Shown here piece after piece: positions 7,811-14,740 of a stretch of 20,084 nt of DNA. Numbering within the stretch: the first letter of the stretch is position 1; every line of letters starts with the position of its first letter. Below the pieces are notes generated by a model. It saw only the letters and a list, made by a program, of their open reading frames with translations, made no database searches and was not told the DNA's origin. A program made the translations under genes and the position numbers. The DNA comes from HRBIN23 sp046294495 (GTDB lineage Bacteria > Chloroflexota > Dehalococcoidia > Lucifugimonadales > HRBIN23), in the NCBI GenBank assembly GCA_046294495.1, contig JBKBKV010000034.1, forward strand, positions 1 to 20,084, in the 5' to 3' direction.

Positions 7811-9227
7811 CCAGTGACTTCACCAGGGCCATCACCGCTAGCACCGATCCCAGGGCTGTTACGGCACACGCAAGGGAGGCGTCCCGAAAGGCCCAGGTTA
7901 TCGCTATGGCCTGGGTGGGCGCACTCTCTGCCATAGCATACAAGCGTGCGGTGTAGACAGCCCCCGCCAGCGCCAGCCCCCCCGACAGTCCAATCTGCCT
8001 CCCCGTGCTGATGGACGCCCCGGCGGTGCCCAGGCGGTCGCGCCGGGCGGCGTTCATAATATGGGTGCTGTAGGATGGCTCATAGAAGGCGGAGCCTAGC
8101 CCCATAAGGACAAACCCCAAGGCCACATACCAGATAGGTTTTTCAACCGTAAGGAGGCCCAGCACCACCAGCCCCGCCAGCATGTAGAGGTTGCCGACCC
8201 CCATAACATAGCGGGGGAGCACCCGCTCGCACAGCATCCCCGCCATCGGAGCCACCACCACACGCACCAGGGGCAAGGAGGCCAGCACCAAGCCCGCGCT
8301 CGCTTGGGAGAGGCCCCGCCCGTCAAGCAAGTAGAAGGCCCCTACGGCGTTGTAAGCCCCCCACGCCAAGTAGTGAAGAATCAGCGCAAGAATGGCCCAG
8401 CCGAAGGCAGGGTCCCGGAGCATACCCAGGTCTACCACTGGGCGCACTGCACGCCTCTCTACAAGCAATAACACTGGGGCTAAAATCAAGGTGGCACCGA
8501 CCAAAGCCAGCACGGCTGGGTGTGGCACACCCCAAACCCCGGCACGGTTCACTGCCAGTAAGAAGGCTCCCAACCAGGCAAAAAGGGTTACTGCCCCCCA
8601 CACATCTACAGGCACCCTTCCTCCCATGGGCCGTTCGTCTCGCAACACTATCCCTGCCAACAGGGCGCTGGCCGCCGCCAGGGGGAGCCTGGCCCAGAAG
8701 ATAGCTCGCCAGTCGCCTACTGACAGGAGAACCCCTCCCAGAATCGGGCCGAAGCCCAGCCCCAACCCTACCACGCCGCTGTTTATGCCTAAAGCCCTAC
8801 CCCTCTCGTTGGCAGGGAAGGTGGCGGTAAGGATAGCCTGGCCGTTGGACACCAGCACCGATGCCCCTATCCCCTGGAGCACGCGCGCCAGGAAAAGCCA
8901 GGGGATGTTCTGGGCGGCTGCTGCAAGCCCCAGCCCCAGGGTGAAGGTCCAGAAGCCCGCCAGGTAGATGGCCTTGCGCCCCAGCACATCCCCCACCCAT
9001 CCCAGTGTAAAGGCCAGGCCCGTGCTCACCAGCCAGTAAAGTATGCTGACCCATATCACCGCCGACACATCGGTGTGGAAAGCCTTTGCTAGAGCCGGGA
9101 AGGCGATAGCCAGAACCCCTCCATCTAGAGTAGTGGTTAGGGTGGCGAGGGCAACTACCACCAGGGCAAGCCACTTATAGGGGACCCGTACAGCGAGGGG
9201 CGAGAGTTGTTCCCTGGCAGAAGGCAC
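7782..9227 (-). CDS. MFS transporter, DHA2-like drug:H+ antiporter family
   Basis: Multi-span membrane protein of 481 residues and very hydrophobic. Seen: the first helix with LDGGVLAIAFPALAKAF, motif A between helices 2 and 3 (GWVGDVLGRKAIYL), the conserved LARVLQGIGASVL helix, and motif C (GFGPILGGVLLS), the antiporter signature. The length suits a 14-helix DHA2 member. It begins 2 bases after the stop of the GT20 gene if the GTG at 9227 is used. An in-frame GTG at 9272 would add 15 residues and overlap that gene by 43 bases. Neither has a strong ribosome-binding site, so translation probably relies on coupling. Substrate unknown; the operon partner suggests export of a sugar-derived compound, but this is speculation. 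Confidence 0.9.
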   Translation of the reverse strand: MPSAREQLSPLAVRVPYKWLALVVVALATLTTTLDGGVLAIAFPALAKAFHTDVSAVIWVSILYWLVSTGLAFTLGWVGDVLGRKAIYLAGFWTFTLGLGLAAAAQNIPWLFLARVLQGIGASVLVSNGQAILTATFPANERGRALGINSGVVGLGLGFGPILGGVLLSVGDWRAIFWARLPLAAASALLAGIVLRDERPMGGRVPVDVWGAVTLFAWLGAFLLAVNRAGVWGVPHPAVLALVGATLILAPVLLLVERRAVRPVVDLGMLRDPAFGWAILALILHYLAWGAYNAVGAFYLLDGRGLSQASAGLVLASLPLVRVVVAPMAGMLCERVLPRYVMGVGNLYMLAGLVVLGLLTVEKPIWYVALGFVLMGLGSAFYEPSYSTHIMNAARRDRLGTAGASISTGRQIGLSGGLALAGAVYTARLYAMAESAPTQAIAITWAFRDASLACAVTALGSVLAVMALVKSLATRRPPPSA

Positions 9228-9229
9228 GG

Positions 9230-10747
9230 CTACAGCAGGGGCAGCAGGTCTGTGAACTGGCGTAAGAGCCACTGGCGCTGGTCATACTGCTCCACCGCCT
9301 GGCGTAGCAGGTCGGCCCGGCGTCGGCGCTCCTCGTAAGGCATGGTAAGCACCCGATAGAGGGCGTCGGCGGTGCCCTCCAGGTCTGCGGGGGCAACGCC
9401 CAATGCCCCTTCCTTCAACTGCTCATATGCCCCCGAGGTCTCCGACAGCACCACCAGGCCCGCCTTGCCGTTCACCACTGGCCCCTCTTTCGCCACCAGG
9501 CTCATGCCGTCGCTCACGGGGTTCACGAGGAGGGCGTCGTAAAGGCGCAGGCCTGCCACCGCCTGGGTGTAGTTGTTCTCCTCAAAGAAGAGGATCGGTT
9601 TCCACCCTTCGGCGGCGTAGGTAGTGTTGACCTGCTCCACCACTTGGCGCACCTCGTCCATATAGCGTTCATACTGGCGGATATGGGTGCGGGAGGAGAC
9701 TAGAAAGGCCAGGAAGACCACCTTCCCCCGTATTTCCGGATGGCGCTCCAGCAGGAGGGCGTAGGAGCGGAACCCCCGCACGATATTCTTGGACGGCTCA
9801 GCCCTGTCCACCCGCACTATGGTGTGCTGGAGGCATAAAGGGGAGAGGCGCTGGTAGTATTCTTGGGCGCGGGGTGAATCGGCGATGCGCCGCACCTCCT
9901 CCACATCAATAGAGAGGGGGTAACAGCGCACCAGCGCAGTGTGCCCCTGGTAGGTTACCGTCCTTTGGGTGAAGTCCACCTGTGCTCCCGGAAGGAAGAG
10001 CAGACACCCCTGCAGGAAGTTCAACAGGTCGGGCTGGGTCTGAAAGCCCACCACATGGCAGGAGGCCAACCCCCGGAAAATGGCCTCCCGTATGTCTTTG
10101 GGCAACAGTTGCCACATGCGTGGCTCTGGCCAGGGGAGATGCACCAGGTAATGAAGGATGGCGCTGGGCACAGCCTCGCGCACCTGGGAGGGCGCCAGGT
10201 AGAGGTGATAGTCGTGGAACATCACCAGGCAAGGCTTATCTTCTAGGGAGGCCTCGGCGATAACGGCCTCGGCGAATGCCCTGTTCACCAGCACATACCC
10301 CGTCTCCCAGGCGTCCAGCACCAGGGCGTCTACGCTGGGGGTATGGGGGGCGCTCCACATATAGTGGTGTAGGAACCAGAGTAGGGGGTTGCAGAAGATG
10401 TTGTAGAACTTATGGTAAACCCGCCGATGGGTGGCGACGAAGCGCACCGTAACCTTATGCCCGGGGATGGATGAACGCACCCGCCCCTCGGGGTTCTGCT
10501 CCAGCAGTTTGCGGTCGCCTTCGCCCATGGCGCTGGCTACCCAGGTGAAGGGGAAACGCTGGAGGAGATAAGAAAGGGAGGTAACCACCGTGCCCCCTCC
10601 ACGGCGCGGCTGGGGTTGTCCTTCCGCCCCCAAAACATACTCCAGGGGGCCACGGTTGCTCACCACCAGAAGGCGTCGCCTGGCCAAGACCTCGTTGCAC
10701 AGGGCTAGAAGGGGGTCGCTGGTAGGGGGTGCTGGAGCGGTTACCAT
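9230..10747 (-). CDS. GT20 glycosyltransferase, trehalose-6-phosphate synthase-like
   Basis: GT-B fold retaining glycosyltransferase of 505 residues resembling OtsA, which joins UDP-glucose and glucose-6-phosphate. Seen: strand 1 RRLLVVSNRGPLEY, a glycine loop RRGGGTVVTSL, HDYHL at residues 178-182, the donor-phosphate pair Arg315/Lys320 in RVDRAEPSKN (same 5-residue spacing as OtsA Arg262/Lys267), and NPVSDGMSLVAKEG. The acceptor region reads TWVASAMGEGD instead of the usual WxGWPG type, so the acceptor may not be glucose-6-phosphate; a glucosylglycerol-phosphate synthase-like role is possible. No phosphatase partner (OtsB) is visible. An in-frame TAG two codons upstream fixes the ATG at 10747 as the earliest start; no ribosome-binding site is evident. 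Confidence 0.88.
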   Translation of the reverse strand: MVTAPAPPTSDPLLALCNEVLARRRLLVVSNRGPLEYVLGAEGQPQPRRGGGTVVTSLSYLLQRFPFTWVASAMGEGDRKLLEQNPEGRVRSSIPGHKVTVRFVATHRRVYHKFYNIFCNPLLWFLHHYMWSAPHTPSVDALVLDAWETGYVLVNRAFAEAVIAEASLEDKPCLVMFHDYHLYLAPSQVREAVPSAILHYLVHLPWPEPRMWQLLPKDIREAIFRGLASCHVVGFQTQPDLLNFLQGCLLFLPGAQVDFTQRTVTYQGHTALVRCYPLSIDVEEVRRIADSPRAQEYYQRLSPLCLQHTIVRVDRAEPSKNIVRGFRSYALLLERHPEIRGKVVFLAFLVSSRTHIRQYERYMDEVRQVVEQVNTTYAAEGWKPILFFEENNYTQAVAGLRLYDALLVNPVSDGMSLVAKEGPVVNGKAGLVVLSETSGAYEQLKEGALGVAPADLEGTADALYRVLTMPYEERRRRADLLRQAVEQYDQRQWLLRQFTDLLPLL

Positions 10748-10822
10748 CGTCTACAATCCAACGACGGGGGCAAGCCCCGATGCTTTTCTCCTTGTTTCTG
10801 CACTGGTAGGGAGCCAAAGTCC

Positions 10823-10840
10823 CTTTTGCTACCGCAAAAG
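10823..10840. repeat. Perfect 7-bp inverted repeat over the GT20-gene promoter start region
   Basis: CTTTTGC (10823-10829), spacer TACC, GCAAAAG (10834-10840). It overlaps the -10 element and the expected transcription start of the minus-strand promoter at 10837-10865. It could be an operator or a hairpin at the very 5' end of the transcript. No T-run follows on either strand, so a terminator is unlikely. Confidence 0.45.
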
Positions 10841-10865
10841 TAACACGCTCGTCCCAGGCTGTCAA
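10837..10865 (-). promoter_or_regulatory. Candidate promoter of the GT20-MFS operon
   Basis: On the minus strand, a perfect TTGACA (10860-10865) is followed after 17 bases by TACTTT (10837-10842). The predicted transcript would have a leader of about 80 bases before the ATG at 10747. The 226-base gap 10748-10973 holds nothing else recognised apart from a second TTGACA copy at 10879-10884. Confidence 0.55.
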
Positions 10866-10887
10866 GCACGGTGGGGCTTGTCAAGCA
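10860..10887. repeat. Direct repeat TGTCAAGCA x2
   Basis: TGTCAAGCA occurs at 10860-10868 and 10879-10887, a 19-base period. Read on the minus strand each is TGCTTGACA and carries a perfect -35 hexamer. Only the copy nearer the gene has a -10 at correct spacing. The other may be a fossil promoter or a regulator site. A third copy is the -35 region at 16720-16728. Confidence 0.4.
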
Positions 10888-10973
10888 TCCCCGGCTGCTT
10901 TTTCCCGCGCAATAAGGGGTGTGCGACAGAGCGATCGCCAACCTTCAAGATAGGGGGCGCACCTGGCCGGGGC

Positions 10974-11633
10974 CTATGCCCACTGCACACCTATTCGGCT
11001 GGCAAAATTGGCCACGGGTATGTGCAGGAGGCCCTCGCCCTCTTCGCCCAGGGCTTCGGTGAGACCGTGGTGCCAGAGCCACCCCACCAGGGCCGCCAGC
11101 ACCGCGTCCTGTCCATCGTGCCCCAGTCCCAAGGGGAGGCGCTCCAAGCCAGGGACGATGGTTGCCAGGGCCTCCCGAAGCAGGCGTTGCCCTAGGGGGC
11201 TATGCTTTCTGGGGGCGCGTCGCCCCAGCAGAAGGCGGCGGACAGTGTATGGGTAGGCCTCTATGACCGGCAGGCCGTGATCCTCCAGGGCACGGCGTAG
11301 GGCGATGGCCTCATATACCATGTGCTTGATGAGGGAGCGTTTGGTGGTAAAAAACAGGCCCACAGCCCGGCGGGCCAGTTCTCGCTCGCACGCCCTTCCG
11401 GACTTTTCTGAAGCGGGGCGGCAGGGGCATTGGGTCTCCAGGCAGTCCATTCCCAGGGGGAGGCCCAGGGGGGCATCCACCGCCACCACCCTGGGGCGCA
11501 GGTGCAGGGCCAATGTCTGGGCTTCAGCGCGCCCCGCGACCTGGCCGGCGTCTCGGAGGGAGCGGTCTTCCCGGAGGGTAGCCCATGTCCACGGGATGGT
11601 GGGGGAGTTGGAAGGGTCAAGGCCCAGATACAT
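10974..11633 (-). CDS. DUF429 (COG2410-like) predicted nuclease, RNase H-like fold
   Basis: Family of unknown role, predicted from fold to have an RNase H-like core. The 219-residue product begins MYLGLDPSN, the first strand carrying the family Asp. A second acidic strand (VVAVDAPLGLPLG), a Cys/Arg block (CPCRPASEKSGRACERELARR) and IEAYPYTVRRLLLG follow, in the order usual for DUF429, with a closing HDGQDAVLAALVGW motif. ATG 11633 is 7 bases after the meaB stop, without a clear ribosome-binding site, so coupling to meaB is likely. An upstream extension of the frame overlaps meaB and has no family similarity. Stop is TAG. No biochemical function is assigned. Confidence 0.75.
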   Translation of the reverse strand: MYLGLDPSNSPTIPWTWATLREDRSLRDAGQVAGRAEAQTLALHLRPRVVAVDAPLGLPLGMDCLETQCPCRPASEKSGRACERELARRAVGLFFTTKRSLIKHMVYEAIALRRALEDHGLPVIEAYPYTVRRLLLGRRAPRKHSPLGQRLLREALATIVPGLERLPLGLGHDGQDAVLAALVGWLWHHGLTEALGEEGEGLLHIPVANFASRIGVQWA

Positions 11634-11640
11634 AGGGGTG

Positions 11641-12648
11641 CTAAGAGGGTGGGGTGGCCGTGCGCTCCCGCAGAAGGGCTTGCCACTCTCGGAGCAATCC
11701 CCCCCTTTCCAGGAGGCGCTGGGCGGCGGCGTAGGCATCCTCTTGTCCACCCTCCACCTGGGCCAGGGCTTGGGCGAGGTCGCCGTTGCGGTGGAGCAGG
11801 TCGTGCACAACCTGCACCAGCCCCTGCTCCAGGGCCTTTAGAAAGGCGTGGCGCTCCCGCTGGTGGCGGCGTTGCTGGAGGCGGCCAGAGGTCTCTTGGG
11901 CCAGGCGGTGCTTGGCGATGGCCTCCAGCAGGTGGGGGACACCCTCGCCGATATGAGCCTGGGTGAGCAGGATGGGAGGCATCCACTTGCTGGGGCGCTC
12001 ACCAAGGGTGAGCATAGCCTTCAGGTCGCTGGCGAGACGGGGTGCCCCCTCCCTGTCGGCCTTATTCACCACGAAGATATCGGCCGTCTCCAGCAGGCCA
12101 GCCTTGAGGGTCTGGATGGCGTCGCCCGATTCTGGGGTCAAGACCACCACCACCGTATCCGCCATACCCATAATCTCCACTTCTGTCTGCCCGACCCCTA
12201 CCGTTTCCACCAGCACCATGTCTTTGCCCGAGGCGTCCAGCACCTTCACGGCGGCCCGGGCCATGGGGGGCAAGCCCCCCACACCTCCACGGGTGGCCAT
12301 GCTGCGGATAAAGACGCCGGGGTCGGCGGCGTGGCCTTGCATGCGGATGCGGTCGCCCAGGAAAGCCCCGCCGGTGAAGGGGCTGGTAGGGTCTATAGCC
12401 AGAACACCCACCCTTTTCCCCTGGGCGCGATAGAGGGCCACCAGACGGTCTGCCAGGGTAGACTTGCCTGCCCCAGGTGGGCCAGTGATGCCCACCACAT
12501 ATGCTCCCCCGGTATAGGGGTGCACGGCTTCCAGGATGTGAGCCGTCGTCGGCCCGCCCTGTTCCACCAGGGAGAGTAGACGGGCCAGGGCACGGGTGTC
12601 GCCGGCCCGCATGCGTTCAACCAGGGACGCTGGGGAAGATACTGCCAC
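11641..12648 (-). CDS. meaB: Methylmalonyl-CoA mutase-associated GTPase MeaB/ArgK family
   Basis: G3E-type P-loop GTPase that protects and reloads adenosylcobalamin in methylmalonyl-CoA (or related acyl-CoA) mutases. The 335-residue product has Walker A GPPGAGKST (Lys62), the family block LAIDPTSPFTGGAFLGDRIRM, the ETVGVGQTEVEI switch, and NKAD for guanine specificity. Its C-terminal helical arm (about 255-335), which forms the dimer in known structures, is rich in Gln/Arg. No mutase gene is in the window, so the client is unknown. The start is GTG 12648. It has no strong ribosome-binding site and lies right behind a possible -10, so the message may be leaderless. The DUF429 gene follows at 7 bases. 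Confidence 0.95.
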   Translation of the reverse strand: MAVSSPASLVERMRAGDTRALARLLSLVEQGGPTTAHILEAVHPYTGGAYVVGITGPPGAGKSTLADRLVALYRAQGKRVGVLAIDPTSPFTGGAFLGDRIRMQGHAADPGVFIRSMATRGGVGGLPPMARAAVKVLDASGKDMVLVETVGVGQTEVEIMGMADTVVVVLTPESGDAIQTLKAGLLETADIFVVNKADREGAPRLASDLKAMLTLGERPSKWMPPILLTQAHIGEGVPHLLEAIAKHRLAQETSGRLQQRRHQRERHAFLKALEQGLVQVVHDLLHRNGDLAQALAQVEGGQEDAYAAAQRLLERGGLLREWQALLRERTATPPS

Positions 12649-12654
12649 GCTTTC

Positions 12655-12683
12655 AGCCTAGCAAAGCCCCTTGTCAGTGGCAA
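12655..12683 (-). promoter_or_regulatory. Candidate meaB promoter (possibly leaderless)
   Basis: On the minus strand TTGCCA (12678-12683) and TAGGCT (12655-12660) are 17 bases apart. The -10 ends 6 bases before the GTG at 12648, so transcription would start at or next to the start codon. It physically overlaps the opposite promoter at 12671-12699. Confidence 0.4.
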
Positions 12684-12699
12684 GGGAGTGTGTTATAGT
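12671..12699 (+). promoter_or_regulatory. Promoter of the small zinc-ribbon gene
   Basis: TTGTCA (12671-12676), a 17-base spacer and TATAGT (12694-12699), a near-consensus sigma70-type pair. A leader of about 37 bases with GGAGGAGG leads to the GTG at 12743. Confidence 0.65.
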
Positions 12700-12742
12700 A
12701 ACAGAGGTCTATTCACAAACCGCAGAGGTGGAGGAGGCATCT

Positions 12743-12952
12743 GTGGACATGACCTTTCCCAAGTGTCTCAAGTGCGAAGTAGGAGACCTGGTTCCTCTAT
12801 CCGACTTCGGTAGCCAGGGGGCACCCATTCACTACAAGGCGTGGGTGTGCACCAACCCCGGTTGCGGGTTCAACCTGAAAATTCGCAACGGGGATGTTTA
12901 CATCAACGAGCCTATAAACGACGGTAGCCTGAACACGGCGCGGGTGCGGTAA
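12743..12952 (+). CDS. Small zinc-ribbon protein, unknown function
   Basis: The 69-residue protein has two Cys knuckles, Cys8-x2-Cys11 (KCLKC) and Cys36-x4-Cys41 (CTNPGCG), the pattern of a single zinc ribbon. Aromatic and charged residues follow (FNLKIRNGDVYINEP). The family is not recognised beyond that; such proteins bind nucleic acid or act as partners of larger enzymes. GTG 12743 is chosen because GGAGGAGG ends 5 bases before it. The ATG at 12749 is the alternative and would remove two residues. It is transcribed alone from its own near-consensus promoter, divergent from meaB, and a hairpin follows. Base composition matches its neighbours. Confidence 0.75.
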   Translation: MDMTFPKCLKCEVGDLVPLSDFGSQGAPIHYKAWVCTNPGCGFNLKIRNGDVYINEPINDGSLNTARVR

Positions 12953-12979
12953 AGCCGTCTTATCCGCATTGCCACAAAA

Positions 12980-13006
12980 GGGGGGGTTGTCGCAAGGCGA
13001 CCCTCC
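12980..13006 (+). terminator. Possible hairpin terminator after the zinc-ribbon gene
   Basis: GTCGC-AAG-GCGAC forms a 5-bp stem, extended by G-run/C-run pairing across a TT bulge. It is followed only by TTCTCTG, not a proper T-run, so this is a weak candidate. Confidence 0.3.
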
Positions 13007-13089
13007 TTCTCTGTGGGGGCCACGAAGGGGTAGCACCTCTTTCTGACCCTTTCTATAGTAATGGGCGGCCCTAGGGCATAAGGCAGGGC

Positions 13090-13118
13090 TTGCCAGGGGA
13101 AGTGTTACCCTTTAGGAT
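13090..13118 (+). promoter_or_regulatory. Candidate promoter of the D-aminoacylase 2-glpK operon
   Basis: TTGCCA (13090-13095), 17-base spacer, TAGGAT (13113-13118), with the ribosome-binding site about 15 bases further on. The TTGCCA/TAGGAT pair resembles the candidate meaB promoter (TTGCCA/TAGGCT). Confidence 0.5.
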
Positions 13119-13144
13119 AGGGGGAAACTCCCTGGGAGGTGGTT

Positions 13145-14740
13145 ATGCCTTATGATCTGCTGGTCCGCAACGGCACTATACACGACGGCACAGGTGCCCC
13201 GCCCTTTCGTGGGGATATAGGCATCGCCCAGGGACGCATTGTGGCCGTGGGGCTTCTGGAGACCCCTGGGAACGATACCATAGATGCCACTGGGCTAGTG
13301 GTGGCCCCAGGGTTTATTGACCTCCACACCCACAGCGACATCTCCTTCTTGCTGGATCCCGACGCCCAGAGCAAAGTGCGCCAGGGAGTAACCCTGGAAC
13401 TGGCGGGCAACTGCGGGATGAGCATGGGTGCTCCTCTCATCGGCGAGGCCCGCCGTGCCCTCCAAGACAGGGTGGCCTCCTATGGTGTTGCCCTTCCAAC
13501 CGACTGGACGACCTTCGGGGAATACCTGGAGCGGGTGGAGAAGGCTCGCCCCCCGTTGAACCTGGCGTGTCAGGTGGGGCACGGCTCCGTGCGCATGGCC
13601 GTGCTAGGTTGGGCCGATCGCGCCCCAACCCCTCAAGAACTTGAGGCCATGCGCGCCCTTGTGGCCGAAAGCCTGGACGCCGGCGCAATGGGCTTCTCCA
13701 CAGGCCTATTCTACGCACCAGGCAGTTATGCCCGCACCGAAGAGGTGATAGAACTGGCAAGGGAGGCATCCAAAAGAGGCAAACTCTACTCCTCCCACAT
13801 TCGCGACGAGGGGGACTACAGTGTGGGCCTCTTCAATGCCGTGCAAGAGGCCATTGAAATAGGGCGCATGGCCGGGGTGAGGGTGCAGGTCTCCCATCTG
13901 AAGTGTATGGGGCCATCCACTTGGGGCAAGGCCGAGGTGCTCCTGGAGCGCCTGGAGCGTGGGCGTGCCGAAGGTGTGGATGTGGCCGGCGACCAGTATC
14001 CCTACACGGCGGGTAGCACCTACCTGGCGGCTGCTGCCTTCCCGCGCTGGGCACAAGTGGGCGGGAGGGATGCCTTGCTCCAGAACCTGAGGGATGCCTC
14101 CTTCCAGGCACGCCTACGCATCGCCATCGCCGATAACTATGCTCGGCGTGGGGGTGCCGAACGGGTGGTTATAGCCTACCTGCCCCAGCAGCGCGAACTG
14201 GAGGGCCTGAGCATAGCACAGATCGCCGAGCGATGGGGCGTGGACCCTGTAGAGGCCACCCTGCGGGTATACCAGGAGGGGGAAGCCTTTGCGGTTATCC
14301 ACCAGATGGAAGAGGAGGATGTAGAGCGCATCGCCGGCTACCCCTGGGCGGCGGTGGGGAGCGACGGCTCCTCCCTCCGGACGGAGGGGCCTCTCTCGGC
14401 AGGCAAGCCTCACCCTCGCAGTTACGGGTGTTTCCCCAGGTTCCTGGCCCGCTATTGGCGGGAACGGCGCCGTGTGAACCTGGAGGAAGCGATACGCAAG
14501 ATGACCTTTCTGCCCGCCTCCCGCCTGGGCCTGACCCACAGAGGGCGCATTGCCCCGGGCTACTGGGCAGATGTGGTATGCTTTGACCCCAAGAGCGTTG
14601 GCGACACGGCTACCTTCCAGGAGCCCCATCGCTACCCGCAAGGCATCCCCCATGTGGTGGTCAACGGGGTGCCGGTGGTGCGCAACGGGGAGTATACCCG
14701 ACAGCGTCCTGGCAAGGTGCTACGCCGCTTTGAGGACTAG
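13145..14740 (+). CDS. D-aminoacylase (N-acyl-D-amino-acid deacylase) family, paralogue 2
   Basis: Zinc amidohydrolase of 531 residues predicted to deacylate N-acyl-D-amino acids or similar amides in the cytoplasm. Seen: MPYDLLVRNGTIHDGTG, the metal pair His61/His63 (GFIDLHTHSD), Cys90 in AGNCGMS (the bridging metal Cys of known D-aminoacylases), barrel His residues in SSHIRDEGD and VQVSHLKCMG, Asp in AVGSDGSSLRTEG, and the family C-terminus HPRSYGCFPRFLARY, LEEAIRKMTFLPASRLGL and GYWADVVCFDP. All expected metal residues are present, unlike paralogue 1. GGGAGGT (13134-13140) sits 4 bases before the ATG; a GTG at 13139 overlaps that site and is rejected. Its TAG overlaps the first possible start of glpK. 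Confidence 0.92.
   Translation: MPYDLLVRNGTIHDGTGAPPFRGDIGIAQGRIVAVGLLETPGNDTIDATGLVVAPGFIDLHTHSDISFLLDPDAQSKVRQGVTLELAGNCGMSMGAPLIGEARRALQDRVASYGVALPTDWTTFGEYLERVEKARPPLNLACQVGHGSVRMAVLGWADRAPTPQELEAMRALVAESLDAGAMGFSTGLFYAPGSYARTEEVIELAREASKRGKLYSSHIRDEGDYSVGLFNAVQEAIEIGRMAGVRVQVSHLKCMGPSTWGKAEVLLERLERGRAEGVDVAGDQYPYTAGSTYLAAAAFPRWAQVGGRDALLQNLRDASFQARLRIAIADNYARRGGAERVVIAYLPQQRELEGLSIAQIAERWGVDPVEATLRVYQEGEAFAVIHQMEEEDVERIAGYPWAAVGSDGSSLRTEGPLSAGKPHPRSYGCFPRFLARYWRERRRVNLEEAIRKMTFLPASRLGLTHRGRIAPGYWADVVCFDPKSVGDTATFQEPHRYPQGIPHVVVNGVPVVRNGEYTRQRPGKVLRRFED

Noticed and set aside
8392..8967. Plus-strand open frame of 191 codons
   Set aside because: Antisense to the MFS transporter; Pro/Ser/Arg-rich translation typical of shadow frames.
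10931..10938. GCGATCGC as a cyanobacterial HIP1 signature
   Set aside because: A single octamer in 20 kb, and the gene content does not point to cyanobacteria.
11848..12579. Plus-strand open frame of 243 codons
   Set aside because: Antisense to meaB, whose GTPase motifs are complete. The translation is His/Gly-rich without a domain.
13054..13059. TATAGT hexamer as a promoter for D-aminoacylase paralogue 2
   Set aside because: No -35-like sequence at 16-18 bases, whereas the pair at 13090-13118 has good spacing.
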